Assembly: GCF_002257645.1 (NCBI RefSeq)
Contig: NZ_NQMO01000009.1
Location: forward strand, 124,001 to 188,000
Direction: 5' to 3'
DNA: 64,000 nucleotides
Source of the DNA: Paenibacillus sp. XY044
GTDB taxonomy: Bacteria; Bacillota; Bacilli; Paenibacillales; Paenibacillaceae
Shown here: piece after piece, positions 51,119-59,156 of the stretch
Numbering within the stretch: position 1 is the first letter of the stretch
Layout of the letters: the number at the start of each line of letters is the position of its first letter
Made by a program: the position numbers and the translations under genes
Notes under the pieces: model-generated
Databases searched by the model: none
The model's input: the letters and a program-made list of their open reading frames with translations, nothing else
What the model was told of the DNA's origin: nothing

Positions 51119-51991
51119 ATGGTATCACCTTCATCCTATGCTTTTCGCAGCGACGATAAATCAATATTGACTTTAGACTCCATCGGTTGGCAGATCATCG
51201 ACAGCTCTGAGTACAGCTTTGCAGGCGAAGAACGTCCGGATTGCGGGCATGTGATTTTTCAATATACGCTTAGCGGTCAAGGCATCTTGGAATATGATCA
51301 ACAGCGCTTCACTTTGCACCGGGGGACTGGATTTCTGGTCAAAGTTCCAAGCAGACACCGATACTATTACGCGGATAACGGGACGCCTTGGGAGATCCTT
51401 TGGCTTAACTTAAGGGGGGAAGAAGCAAATCGGATTTGGGATCTTATTATTGGGCAAGAGGGGCCTGTCATTTACAAAGATGCTGGCTCTCCCTTAATTC
51501 TAGGTCTGTGGAAGCTTTTAAGCATGATAGCCGAGGAGAACGTCATTGATAAATACCAATTGTCCAGTAGTGTCTATGAGTGGATGCTTACTTTAGTCAA
51601 GACAAGCAGAGAATCTAACAAGGACATCAACGAGAACTCGAACTCCATCATCCTAAAGGCCAAGCGGTTCATGAAGGAGCATTATGCTTCTCCAGTAACG
51701 TTAGACATGCTCTCCGAACACTGCGAAATGAACAAGCATCACTTATGCAGGCTGTTTCAGAAATCGGAGCAATCCTCACCCCTTTCTTATTTACGAGACC
51801 GAAGGGTTGAAGCTGCAGTCACCTTACTTCGAACCACCGACATGCCGATCCAAGATCTTGGCAAACAATGCGGCTTCGAAAGCCCCAGCTACTTCGGCAA
51901 GGTGTTTCGTGAATATATGTCCATGACACCAAAGGAATATCGAATGAAAAAGCTCGAGTTTCCATATGATGCGATCTATTACCATGAATAG
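51119..51991 (+). CDS. AraC family transcriptional regulator
   Basis: A 290-residue regulator. The N-terminal cupin domain (FQYTLSGQGILEYDQQRFTLHRGTGFLVKVP) senses a ligand. The C-terminal domain has LDMLSEHCEMNKHHLCRLFQ and IQDLGKQCGFESPSYFGKVFR, ending in MTPKEYR. GGAGG lies seven bases before ATG. Divergent from the GH31 gene, its probable target. Confidence 0.9.
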   Translation: MVSPSSYAFRSDDKSILTLDSIGWQIIDSSEYSFAGEERPDCGHVIFQYTLSGQGILEYDQQRFTLHRGTGFLVKVPSRHRYYYADNGTPWEILWLNLRGEEANRIWDLIIGQEGPVIYKDAGSPLILGLWKLLSMIAEENVIDKYQLSSSVYEWMLTLVKTSRESNKDINENSNSIILKAKRFMKEHYASPVTLDMLSEHCEMNKHHLCRLFQKSEQSSPLSYLRDRRVEAAVTLLRTTDMPIQDLGKQCGFESPSYFGKVFREYMSMTPKEYRMKKLEFPYDAIYYHE

Positions 51992-52006
51992 CAAGTAAAA
52001 AAGTAA

Positions 52007-52036
52007 TGAGAGCTGGTTTAAGGCTCTCTTTTTTAT
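52007..52036 (+). terminator. Terminator after the second araC-type gene
   Basis: GAGAGC and GCTCTC pair around a short loop, followed by TTTTTT. Confidence 0.75.
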
Positions 52037-52233
52037 GTGGATTACTACATTTATTATTGATCCATTTTTTGTGAGAAGGGTAAAAAGCTACTTTTACAGA
52101 AAAAAATTACGGTTTCACAAAACGAACCTCCCCTCTCTCGATGGTCTGCCTAAAAGTAACTCCATGCTGGATGAACTAGCCGCTTCCTGACGGTGATGTA
52201 TTGAACCGGTAAAAAAACATAATAACCAATCAT

Positions 52234-52271
52234 AATATTCCTTGACAGGAATATTCCCTTTAAGGTATATT
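52234..52271 (+). promoter_or_regulatory. arsR promoter with operator around the -35 box
   Basis: AATATTCC (52234-52241), TTGACA (52242-52247), GGAATATT (52248-52255) form a perfect inverted repeat with a consensus -35 box in its loop. TATATT (52266-52271) is the -10, spacer 18. A dimeric repressor here would mask the polymerase site. The ArsR protein encoded next is the likely binder. Confidence 0.65.
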
Positions 52272-52347
52272 TAAATCAACAAAACGACATCATGATGAAG
52301 GAGATGAGATTTTAAAAAGAGCCATCCCGTAATGAGGTGAAGCACAC

Positions 52348-52689
52348 ATGCCAAGGCAGAATCCGGTTATGGATATGACAACGCTGAGCGCTTTGGCCGA
52401 ACCGAATCGTATGAGTATCGTTGAACTTTTGCGCGATGGTCCTCTGACTGTTGGTGAAATCGCCGACCGTTTGGGTCTTCGCCAGCCCCAAGCCTCGAAG
52501 CATTTAAAGGTGCTTAGCGACAACGGGATTGTAGAAGTAAAGGCCGAAGCCAATCGCCGAATCTACAAGCTGCGGCCCAAGCCCTTCCTGACGTTGGTGT
52601 CTTGGGTGGACTCCTTCCGGAACGTCATGGAAGGCAGATTCGATAATCTGGAAGAATACTTGCGTGAACTGCAAAACAAGGAAAAATGA
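52348..52689 (+). CDS. ArsR family transcriptional regulator
   Basis: A 113-residue winged-helix repressor. LAEPNRMSIVELLRDGPLTVGEIADRLGLRQPQASKHLKVLSDNGIV is the full DNA-binding domain. It lacks the ArsR cysteine metal site, as usual in the subgroup paired with AHSA1 proteins. GAGGTG precedes the ATG. It is followed 36 bases later by the AHSA1 gene. It is probably autorepressed through the inverted repeat at 52234-52255. Confidence 0.88.
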   Translation: MPRQNPVMDMTTLSALAEPNRMSIVELLRDGPLTVGEIADRLGLRQPQASKHLKVLSDNGIVEVKAEANRRIYKLRPKPFLTLVSWVDSFRNVMEGRFDNLEEYLRELQNKEK

Positions 52690-52725
52690 GAATTGCAATT
52701 AAATGGGTTGAGGAGGAATTATAAA

Positions 52726-53241
52726 ATGTCAAACAATGCAATCGTTTCGAAAGTAGAAAACGACCGGGTGTTGGTACTGGAACGTGTATTCGAGGCACCG
52801 CGCGATCTCGTGTTCCAAATGTTTAAGGAGGCTGAACATCTCAAGCATTGGTGGGGGCCAAAAGGATGGGAAATTCCAGTTTGCAACGTCGATTTCCGGC
52901 CGGGTGGCGTTTGGCACTACTGCATGAAATGCGTCGATCGGAATCAAGGCGAATTTTACGGTATGGAATCCTGGGGTAAAGGCGTCTACAAGGAAATAGC
53001 CGAGCCGGAGAAAATCATCTACACCGATTACTTCTCAGATGCCGAAGGCAATGTAAATGACACGCTGCCATCGACCGAAATCACGTTGGAATTCATCGAT
53101 TTAGGAGGCAAGACGAAGCTGGTCAACCGTGCGGTGTATGCTTCCGCAGAGGCGCTCAAAACGGTTATGGACATGGGCATGCTGCAAGGCATCAGCGAAA
53201 CTTGGGATCGTCTGGAGGCTCGTCTGAGCGAGATCAAGTAA
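52726..53241 (+). CDS. AHSA1/SRPBCC ligand-binding protein
   Basis: A 171-residue START-like helix-grip protein. The opening RVFEAPRDLVFQMFKEAEHLKHWWGPKGW is diagnostic of the AHSA1 (activator of Hsp90 ATPase homologue) group. It would bind a hydrophobic ligand in its cavity. Start is ATG at 52726 with AGGAGGAAT upstream; the track frame upstream is not used. It pairs with ArsR, a common two-gene module whose ligand is unknown. Confidence 0.85.
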   Translation: MSNNAIVSKVENDRVLVLERVFEAPRDLVFQMFKEAEHLKHWWGPKGWEIPVCNVDFRPGGVWHYCMKCVDRNQGEFYGMESWGKGVYKEIAEPEKIIYTDYFSDAEGNVNDTLPSTEITLEFIDLGGKTKLVNRAVYASAEALKTVMDMGMLQGISETWDRLEARLSEIK

Positions 53242-53255
53242 GGAAATACAGATCC

Positions 53256-53282
53256 AGCCGCCTGGCTTTAGAGCCGGCGGCT
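53256..53282 (+). terminator. Terminator after the ahsA1-type gene
   Basis: AGCCGCC and GGCGGCT pair, with an inner GGCT/AGCC extension, followed by ATTTG. Confidence 0.6.
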
Positions 53283-53396
53283 ATTTGATTTTGTATTTGC
53301 AGAATATCACCAGTCAAGGTTCAACTTCAAACGGAGCGATCATTTCTGTATTCCAATGCTTTCAGTTCTGATCCTGTCCTGACTAAGCTTTGGCTT

Positions 53397-54527
53397 CTAT
53401 TTCACTTCACTAACGATACAAGGCCCAATAGAATCCCGCTCCACCAGCTTTACGGGAATGGTCACCTTTTCCTGCAGATAATGACTCGACTCCAGCATAT
53501 TCACGATGATTTCTGCGGCTCTTCTACCGATCTCGTACAAATCTTGTGCTACAGAGGCCAAGGGGATGCCCATCCATTCCAGAAAATCGCTATTGTCAAA
53601 ACCGATGATCGACATTTGTTCAGGGACCTTGATGTCCATTTCCGCGCATATTTTCAAAAAGTCGCTGGCCAGCAGGTCATTCTCCACCTGAATAGCGGTA
53701 ACCCCCTTCGCTAACAGCTGCGTTAATAAATTTCGATAATGCTCGCGCGGAATGCTGTGAATAGGGCCAACAAAAAATTCATTGATGACGATATCATTAT
53801 CCAAAGGCAGTCCATGATCCTTCAGCGCCTGGCAGTAACCGAAGAAACGCTGCAGGACGGAGCTGGTGGTTTCCATGTCGACAAAAGAAACGAAGGATAT
53901 CCGTTTGTGTCCAAGACGAATAAGTCGTTCTGCGGCGACATATCCCCCATTGAAATTATCGGCAACAACGCTGCTGACAGGCAGGCTGTCATAATGCTTA
54001 TCGATCGTCACCACAGGATACTCGTTCATATATAGCGTATACAAAACTTGCAGATTGCATTTTTGATTCGGATAAAGGATGATCCCCTTAATCCCTCTTT
54101 GCGGAAGTGTGTTGAGTAATTCCCACTCTTTTTGCGCGCTGTAATTGGTGTTATGAATACTGAGAAAGTAGCCTTTCGCATTCAAATAATCCGAAGCTCC
54201 CTGAATGTATCCGAAGATCTGGCCACCCTCTTCAAAAGGAAATATCATCGAAATCATGGAATTCGGGGCGCCGGGCAGATTATCTTGTCGCGCATCCTCC
54301 ACGTTTCTTAGTTTGACGTAGCTTCCGCTTCCCCGTTTACGGTATATATACCCCTCACGTTCAAGCTCGCTGAGCGCACGTTTCGAAGTAATCCGGCTGA
54401 CACCAAACTGCTCAGCAAGCTCCACTTCCGTAGGCAGCTGCTGCTCGGGTAAATATTCGCTGCTTTCAATTTTTTCCTTCAGATACTGATAAAGCTTCGT
54501 GTATAGCGGTTTATTGCTGTTTTCCAT
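53397..54527 (-). CDS. GntR/LacI hybrid transcriptional regulator of locus B
   Basis: A 376-residue AraR-type regulator. The GntR domain (YTKLYQYLKEKIESSEYLPEQQLPT, ITSKRALSELEREGYIYRKRGSGSYV) is joined to a LacI-like sensor (GIKGIILYPNQKCNLQV, VVADNFNGGYVAAERLIRLGHKRISFV, IIGFDNSDFLEWM). GTGAGG lies five bases before ATG at 54527. It is downstream of and on the same strand as the locus B transporter genes, but has its own promoter at 54597-54625. It is probably the local sugar-responsive repressor. Confidence 0.9.
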   Translation of the reverse strand: MENSNKPLYTKLYQYLKEKIESSEYLPEQQLPTEVELAEQFGVSRITSKRALSELEREGYIYRKRGSGSYVKLRNVEDARQDNLPGAPNSMISMIFPFEEGGQIFGYIQGASDYLNAKGYFLSIHNTNYSAQKEWELLNTLPQRGIKGIILYPNQKCNLQVLYTLYMNEYPVVTIDKHYDSLPVSSVVADNFNGGYVAAERLIRLGHKRISFVSFVDMETTSSVLQRFFGYCQALKDHGLPLDNDIVINEFFVGPIHSIPREHYRNLLTQLLAKGVTAIQVENDLLASDFLKICAEMDIKVPEQMSIIGFDNSDFLEWMGIPLASVAQDLYEIGRRAAEIIVNMLESSHYLQEKVTIPVKLVERDSIGPCIVSEVK

Positions 54528-54596
54528 GCCAACCTCACATCGAACAAGATTTGATGAACTCACAAGGGGTCCTTGATAAGCGCATGCATTATCCTC

Positions 54597-54625
54597 ATTA
54601 TATTATCGTTTAGTAGACAGTACAA
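54597..54625 (-). promoter_or_regulatory. Promoter of the locus B regulator
   Basis: On the minus strand, TTGTAC (54620-54625) and TATAAT (54597-54602) are 17 bases apart. The -10 is perfect. Confidence 0.6.
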
Positions 54626-54665
54626 AGTTCAGGACAGTTCAGCGCATAGCTCCAATTACACCGAG

Positions 54666-55616
54666 TCAGCCTACCAGCCCAGTACGTTCTACACTTTCCA
54701 CGAAGTGACGCTGAACAAACAGATAGAGAATAATCAGAGGTCCCATAGCCAGCAGTACTCCGGTACTCAGCAAAATCCCTTGATAAATGGGGTCCGGCTC
54801 GCTCAATCCCATGCCCATATCCATTAGGGCCGTGGACAGTACTTTGATTTTTTTCAGGAACAAGCTGACGTAATAGCTGTCATTCCATTGCCACACGAAA
54901 GAAAACAGCATCACGGTAACAAAGGCTGGAACCGCATTGGGAATCATGATCTTGAAAAACGTTTTAAATATGCCTGCCCCATCCACAAAAGCCGCTTCTT
55001 CAATTTCTTTGGGAATGCCACGGAAAAACTGTCTCAAAATATAAATATACAGTCCGTTTTTAAGTCCCATCGCCGTCATGGAAGAGATCATGAACGGCCA
55101 AAAGGTATCAATGAGATTAAAACTGGATTTCTTCGAAAACAAGCCTACGAGTCCAAATAAATCAAAATAACGGTAGGTTAGATACAGCGGGATCATGATC
55201 GTCTGCGGTGGAACGATAATCGTAAAGATGACGATGGCGAACAAGAGCCCGCTGCCCCTGAACTTGAGCCGTGCAAACGCGTAAGCGGCAAGCGAGCAGG
55301 ATACCAGCTGAATGACGGTTGTGCTTGCGGAAATAAATACGGTATTTCGCAGCGCTTCGAAATAATCGGTCGTTTGGATCGCAATCCATAAATTATCGAA
55401 CGTAAAATGACGGGGGATCCAAAGCACCGTTGGATCATAAACATCCGCTTTACTGCGGAAAGCGACGGAGAGCCGAAGAAATAACGGAAACAAAATAATG
55501 AAGCAAAAGCCAATGACCAATACGGTCCGGATGATCCTCCAGAGCCAGCTTTTCCCCTTCTCAACCGGATTGACCCTGTCCACCCATCGGCTTGCGATCA
55601 CAGATAGGGATTGCAT
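54666..55616 (-). CDS. Carbohydrate ABC transporter permease, MalG type (locus B, pair 1)
   Basis: A 316-residue six-helix permease. The EAA loop is EIEEAAFVDGAGIFKTFFKIMIPNAVP. AGGAGG lies eight bases before the ATG. It is the last transporter gene of locus B, 27 bases after its partner permease (55644). Locus B has two such pairs, and no ATPase, as in locus A. Confidence 0.9.
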   Translation of the reverse strand: MQSLSVIASRWVDRVNPVEKGKSWLWRIIRTVLVIGFCFIILFPLFLRLSVAFRSKADVYDPTVLWIPRHFTFDNLWIAIQTTDYFEALRNTVFISASTTVIQLVSCSLAAYAFARLKFRGSGLLFAIVIFTIIVPPQTIMIPLYLTYRYFDLFGLVGLFSKKSSFNLIDTFWPFMISSMTAMGLKNGLYIYILRQFFRGIPKEIEEAAFVDGAGIFKTFFKIMIPNAVPAFVTVMLFSFVWQWNDSYYVSLFLKKIKVLSTALMDMGMGLSEPDPIYQGILLSTGVLLAMGPLIILYLFVQRHFVESVERTGLVG

Positions 55617-55643
55617 GGTGTACGCCTCCTTTTCTAACTTCCC

Positions 55644-56546
55644 TTAGTCGTAATAAAACACTTTCCGTGAGACGATACCGACGGAAATAGCCAGGAATGC
55701 AGCCACTGCGGCAAAATAGACCCAGGACATGGCGGCACTCAGCCCGAAGTCGATGGTCTGGAACGCCGTTTGCGAAATCAACGTATTCAGCTCGTTACGG
55801 CTGAACGAATCAATAATCGAATACACGAGATTGGTCAGAATGAGCGGCGTGACCATCGGGAACGTTATTTTCCAGAACGTTTCGTAACCGGTAGCCCCCT
55901 CGATTTTGGAAGCCTCGTACAAAGATGGCGATATCGACTGTAGCCCGGCCAAAAAGATTAAAATCTGCACGCCGGAAGAACTGATAATTTCATAGATCCG
56001 ATCAACAGCACCAGTAATGTAGGAAACGAAAATCGGGGACAGACCGGATTCAATCATCATTTTCTTAAGTTCGATGCTTTGCAAGAGTCCGGATCCGTCT
56101 TCGCCTCCCCCGCCTCCGGCCGTGATGGCTCCTCCGCCGACAATGCTGCTCACATCCATATTGGCGACTGCGCTTGAAGCCAGAATGACCGGGAGAAAGA
56201 AAATGGCCCTGGCGATCGCCCGCCCCTTAAACTTCTGGTTCAGGAGGACGGCGACGAACAAGCTGAAAATAATAATGATCGGTACATTCACGATCATGTT
56301 GATAAATGATTCAACCAGTTTGCGAGGAAACTCCGCATTGGTCGTAAACAAGCTCGTGTAATTGACAAAACCTTTGGAATCGACAGCAAATCCGCCTTCC
56401 ACCAGGTTGATCGAGCTTAAGCTATAACGAAAGGATTGAATAAGCGGGAAAATAAACAATAATAGTAACCCGATCATAAGCGGCGTCGCGAAAAGAACGC
56501 CGGTCCATGCCTTTTTTTGTTCCAGAGTCAGTTGTTTTTTGAACAT
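55644..56546 (-). CDS. Sugar ABC transporter permease with glycine-rich insert, MalF/LplB type (locus B, pair 1)
   Basis: A 300-residue permease. The EAA loop is LYEASKIEGATGYETFWKITFPMVTP. An unusual low-complexity insert, GGGAITAGGGGGEDGSG (about residues 137-153), lies between the third and fourth helices. This group often has a loop there, but this glycine-rich form is striking. The gene begins right behind the DUF5696 stop. The ATG at 56546 is chosen over an upstream GTG at 56555 that overlaps the DUF5696 gene. Confidence 0.85.
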   Translation of the reverse strand: MFKKQLTLEQKKAWTGVLFATPLMIGLLLLFIFPLIQSFRYSLSSINLVEGGFAVDSKGFVNYTSLFTTNAEFPRKLVESFINMIVNVPIIIIFSLFVAVLLNQKFKGRAIARAIFFLPVILASSAVANMDVSSIVGGGAITAGGGGGEDGSGLLQSIELKKMMIESGLSPIFVSYITGAVDRIYEIISSSGVQILIFLAGLQSISPSLYEASKIEGATGYETFWKITFPMVTPLILTNLVYSIIDSFSRNELNTLISQTAFQTIDFGLSAAMSWVYFAAVAAFLAISVGIVSRKVFYYD

Positions 56547-56547
56547 C

Positions 56548-59142
56548 TTACTCACCGCCTATCCGGTAGCTTTGCGCTGCGATACGTAAACCGTCCACAT
56601 CTACCGCAGTCTTGTTGTAATTGACATAGATGGTTACCCCGTTCTCAAAATCCGTTCGTACCACTTGGTCGGCGAGCTTCCGGTGGCCGATGATCAGCTG
56701 GCCGCGAACTTTGGCAAGGATCGGATCGGCTTCCTTGTACAGCGCAACCGCTTCGCTCAGCCAATCTTCGTAATACAGTGCATTCAGATCATCATAGGGC
56801 GTCTCCTTAACGGCGGAAGGTTTGCTGTAAAACCATTCGTAATATATATCCGAGCCCGTCTCGAGCGCCTTCAGCATCGAGTTTCGCGGATCCCGTTGTT
56901 CATCCATATTGAATGGGGATCCCGCAATATCAAAATAGCCGTGAAGGGCGATTTGATAGAAAGGCACGACTTCGTCGGTAATATTCATCCGGCTGCTCTC
57001 CGTCGGGGCACCGACGATGATCGAGGCAGCAGGCAGGGCGTAGGCATTACCGCCGTTTACCATAAGGGATGAAACATTTTTCTTTAGCTTGCTTGTTTCC
57101 TGTACGCTCCGCTCGCGTGCATCCTGACGGTTAACCGGATGGTCTTGGTTAAAGTCGGAATTGACTTCACTTGCCAAATCTCTGAGCGAAAGGCCCGTTA
57201 TTCCGAATTTTTTGTAATCTTTGATAAATCCGTCGACAACGCCGGGAAGTTTCGCAGGTGCCAGAACATAATGAGAGAATGATGACGTATCTTTCACATA
57301 CATGACAGGATCATAGTCGTAAATTTTGGCCTTGCTCCGATCCAAAAATAGGGCACTGTTCCTGGATCCCGAGTATTTCTCAAGGAACGCTGCATCCGGG
57401 TAAAAGCCGATACCGTTCTGCTGCGTGTAATCAATCAATTCCCGGAACTTTCGTTTCCCGCCCAAAGCGCTTTCCAGGCTGATGCTGGATGGAGATCGAT
57501 GCCGGATGCCGTTGTTAAACCAGCCGACATAGCGCAGGGCTAAGCTGTCCACGCCTTGATCTTTCAGCATTTTCAAGAGCTTCACGGCCTCACTGTAACT
57601 CGTTAACGATTCCGTCTTTTCATAAGGAATGCCCAAAAAGGATGCTTGTTTCTGGAAAGCGCCCGCAAGCTCCAGCACAAAAGGGGTGTGGTCCGTCTGC
57701 GCAATCTTTTTGAGCTTGTATTTACCGGCCAAATCATCCCGATAACGAGCCGCCATTCCGGTATAATCCGCGTTTGCTCCGGTCAGGAAAGCATAGCGTA
57801 TTTGAATATCCCCCTGGTACGCTTTCGTTTGGAACATCGGAACCGAGCTCGTTTTCGTTCCTGAAGTGAGCGTGTAGAAATCCATAGCTACGATGTTAAA
57901 CATACTGCTTATGTTGTTGTAAGAAACGAACCTGCCGCTGATGTCCGCTGAAATCTCCGCGAGTGCGTCCCCGCTTTCGATGATGCCGACAAAAGCGTGA
58001 TCATTCTGCTTCATGCCGAATACAGGAAGCCGCGTCGGCTGATTGGTCTGAATTTTTTCTTTGACGTCAAACGTTCCGTCTTCCCCATAAACAGGAAGCT
58101 GGTATGGCTCAGCATTCAGCTTGTTATTGTTCAGCCTGATTAAAGCGCCGGATCCATCCGGAACAAACATGTACCCTGACTTGCTGCCGTCAGCCGCTCC
58201 AAAATATTTCAAAATTTGAAGGGACTTAAGCGGATACGTCTTAGGGTACGTAACTTCGCTGGTCTTGACGGTAACTCCCAAATGATCTCCCTCGAGCTTG
58301 TATTCCACCGGAATGGTAAACAGCGGCTGCTCGGGACCTTCTTGTTCGCTTACGCCATTGGCCTTATTGTCTTCCAACGCATCTTCTTTCGTATATCCGA
58401 CAGATGCCAGTGTCTTGGCCAGCTCCTCCGCTACGTAATCCTGCAGCTGCCTGACCTCGTATATTTGTTTCTCCTCATTGAATTTGAATTTATAGGCCAC
58501 ATTGGTTCGGGTCTGCTCGTCCTTAAGCTTACCGAGAATAAGCTCCTCGAACCGTTCCTTACTAATCGCCTGCGGGATCGCCTCCGCCGATTTGTGTATC
58601 GTTCCGATCTGGTAAACGACCTTAACGCCCTTCTCCAAATCCTGAATCTCGAACTGCTTCTTGCTGACGCTGTCGTCAAAACTGTTGAGTTGGTTGATCT
58701 GTCCCTTATCGTTGTAATACGTAAGCTGAACCTGCGACGACATTTCGGATTTATACAGCGGCGATGCGATAGGATCGTTCCCGCGGCCTATCGGATTGGA
58801 GAACCATACGTATCCATCCTGCTTATTTTTGACGGCTATTTCCGTTGTCTCCTGATTCATGTACAGTTCGAGTTCGTTATTTTCGGCATACCGCTTCATT
58901 GCTGACAAAGCCGTTAATTCTTCTGGTGTATTTACCGTCGTCTTTTCATCCCTTGCGGAAACGCGGAGGGACGACAGCAAGCTGGACGATTGCTGTAGTA
59001 CAGCAGTTCCCCCATTTCCTGCCGGAGCAGGGCTTACAGCAGCTTCAACAGGGTGCAGATGTCCGCTGCTGCTAAAAACTGCAGTACCGCCGATGGCCAA
59101 GGCAATGACAATCCCGATGGTAAACTTCCTTGCAGCTGGCAC
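56548..59142 (-). CDS. DUF5696 membrane-anchored or secreted protein
   Basis: An 864-residue exported protein with an N-terminal signal-like helix. An N-terminal beta-rich region (LYKSEMSSQVQLTYYNDKGQINQL) and a central sandwich (YMFVPDGSGALIRLNN) lead to a TIM-barrel-like domain. The last includes TPFVLELAGAF, GVDSLALRYVGWFNN, NGIGFYPDAAFL and a later GDLASEVNSDFN-like acidic loop. This resembles GH-like barrels but the family is of unknown function. AAGGAGG lies before the GTG. It sits between the two permease pairs and the YIP1 protein, a conserved Paenibacillus arrangement that suggests work on the imported sugar at the surface. Confidence 0.82.
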   Translation of the reverse strand: MPAARKFTIGIVIALAIGGTAVFSSSGHLHPVEAAVSPAPAGNGGTAVLQQSSSLLSSLRVSARDEKTTVNTPEELTALSAMKRYAENNELELYMNQETTEIAVKNKQDGYVWFSNPIGRGNDPIASPLYKSEMSSQVQLTYYNDKGQINQLNSFDDSVSKKQFEIQDLEKGVKVVYQIGTIHKSAEAIPQAISKERFEELILGKLKDEQTRTNVAYKFKFNEEKQIYEVRQLQDYVAEELAKTLASVGYTKEDALEDNKANGVSEQEGPEQPLFTIPVEYKLEGDHLGVTVKTSEVTYPKTYPLKSLQILKYFGAADGSKSGYMFVPDGSGALIRLNNNKLNAEPYQLPVYGEDGTFDVKEKIQTNQPTRLPVFGMKQNDHAFVGIIESGDALAEISADISGRFVSYNNISSMFNIVAMDFYTLTSGTKTSSVPMFQTKAYQGDIQIRYAFLTGANADYTGMAARYRDDLAGKYKLKKIAQTDHTPFVLELAGAFQKQASFLGIPYEKTESLTSYSEAVKLLKMLKDQGVDSLALRYVGWFNNGIRHRSPSSISLESALGGKRKFRELIDYTQQNGIGFYPDAAFLEKYSGSRNSALFLDRSKAKIYDYDPVMYVKDTSSFSHYVLAPAKLPGVVDGFIKDYKKFGITGLSLRDLASEVNSDFNQDHPVNRQDARERSVQETSKLKKNVSSLMVNGGNAYALPAASIIVGAPTESSRMNITDEVVPFYQIALHGYFDIAGSPFNMDEQRDPRNSMLKALETGSDIYYEWFYSKPSAVKETPYDDLNALYYEDWLSEAVALYKEADPILAKVRGQLIIGHRKLADQVVRTDFENGVTIYVNYNKTAVDVDGLRIAAQSYRIGGE

Positions 59143-59156
59143 AGCGCTTCCCTCCT

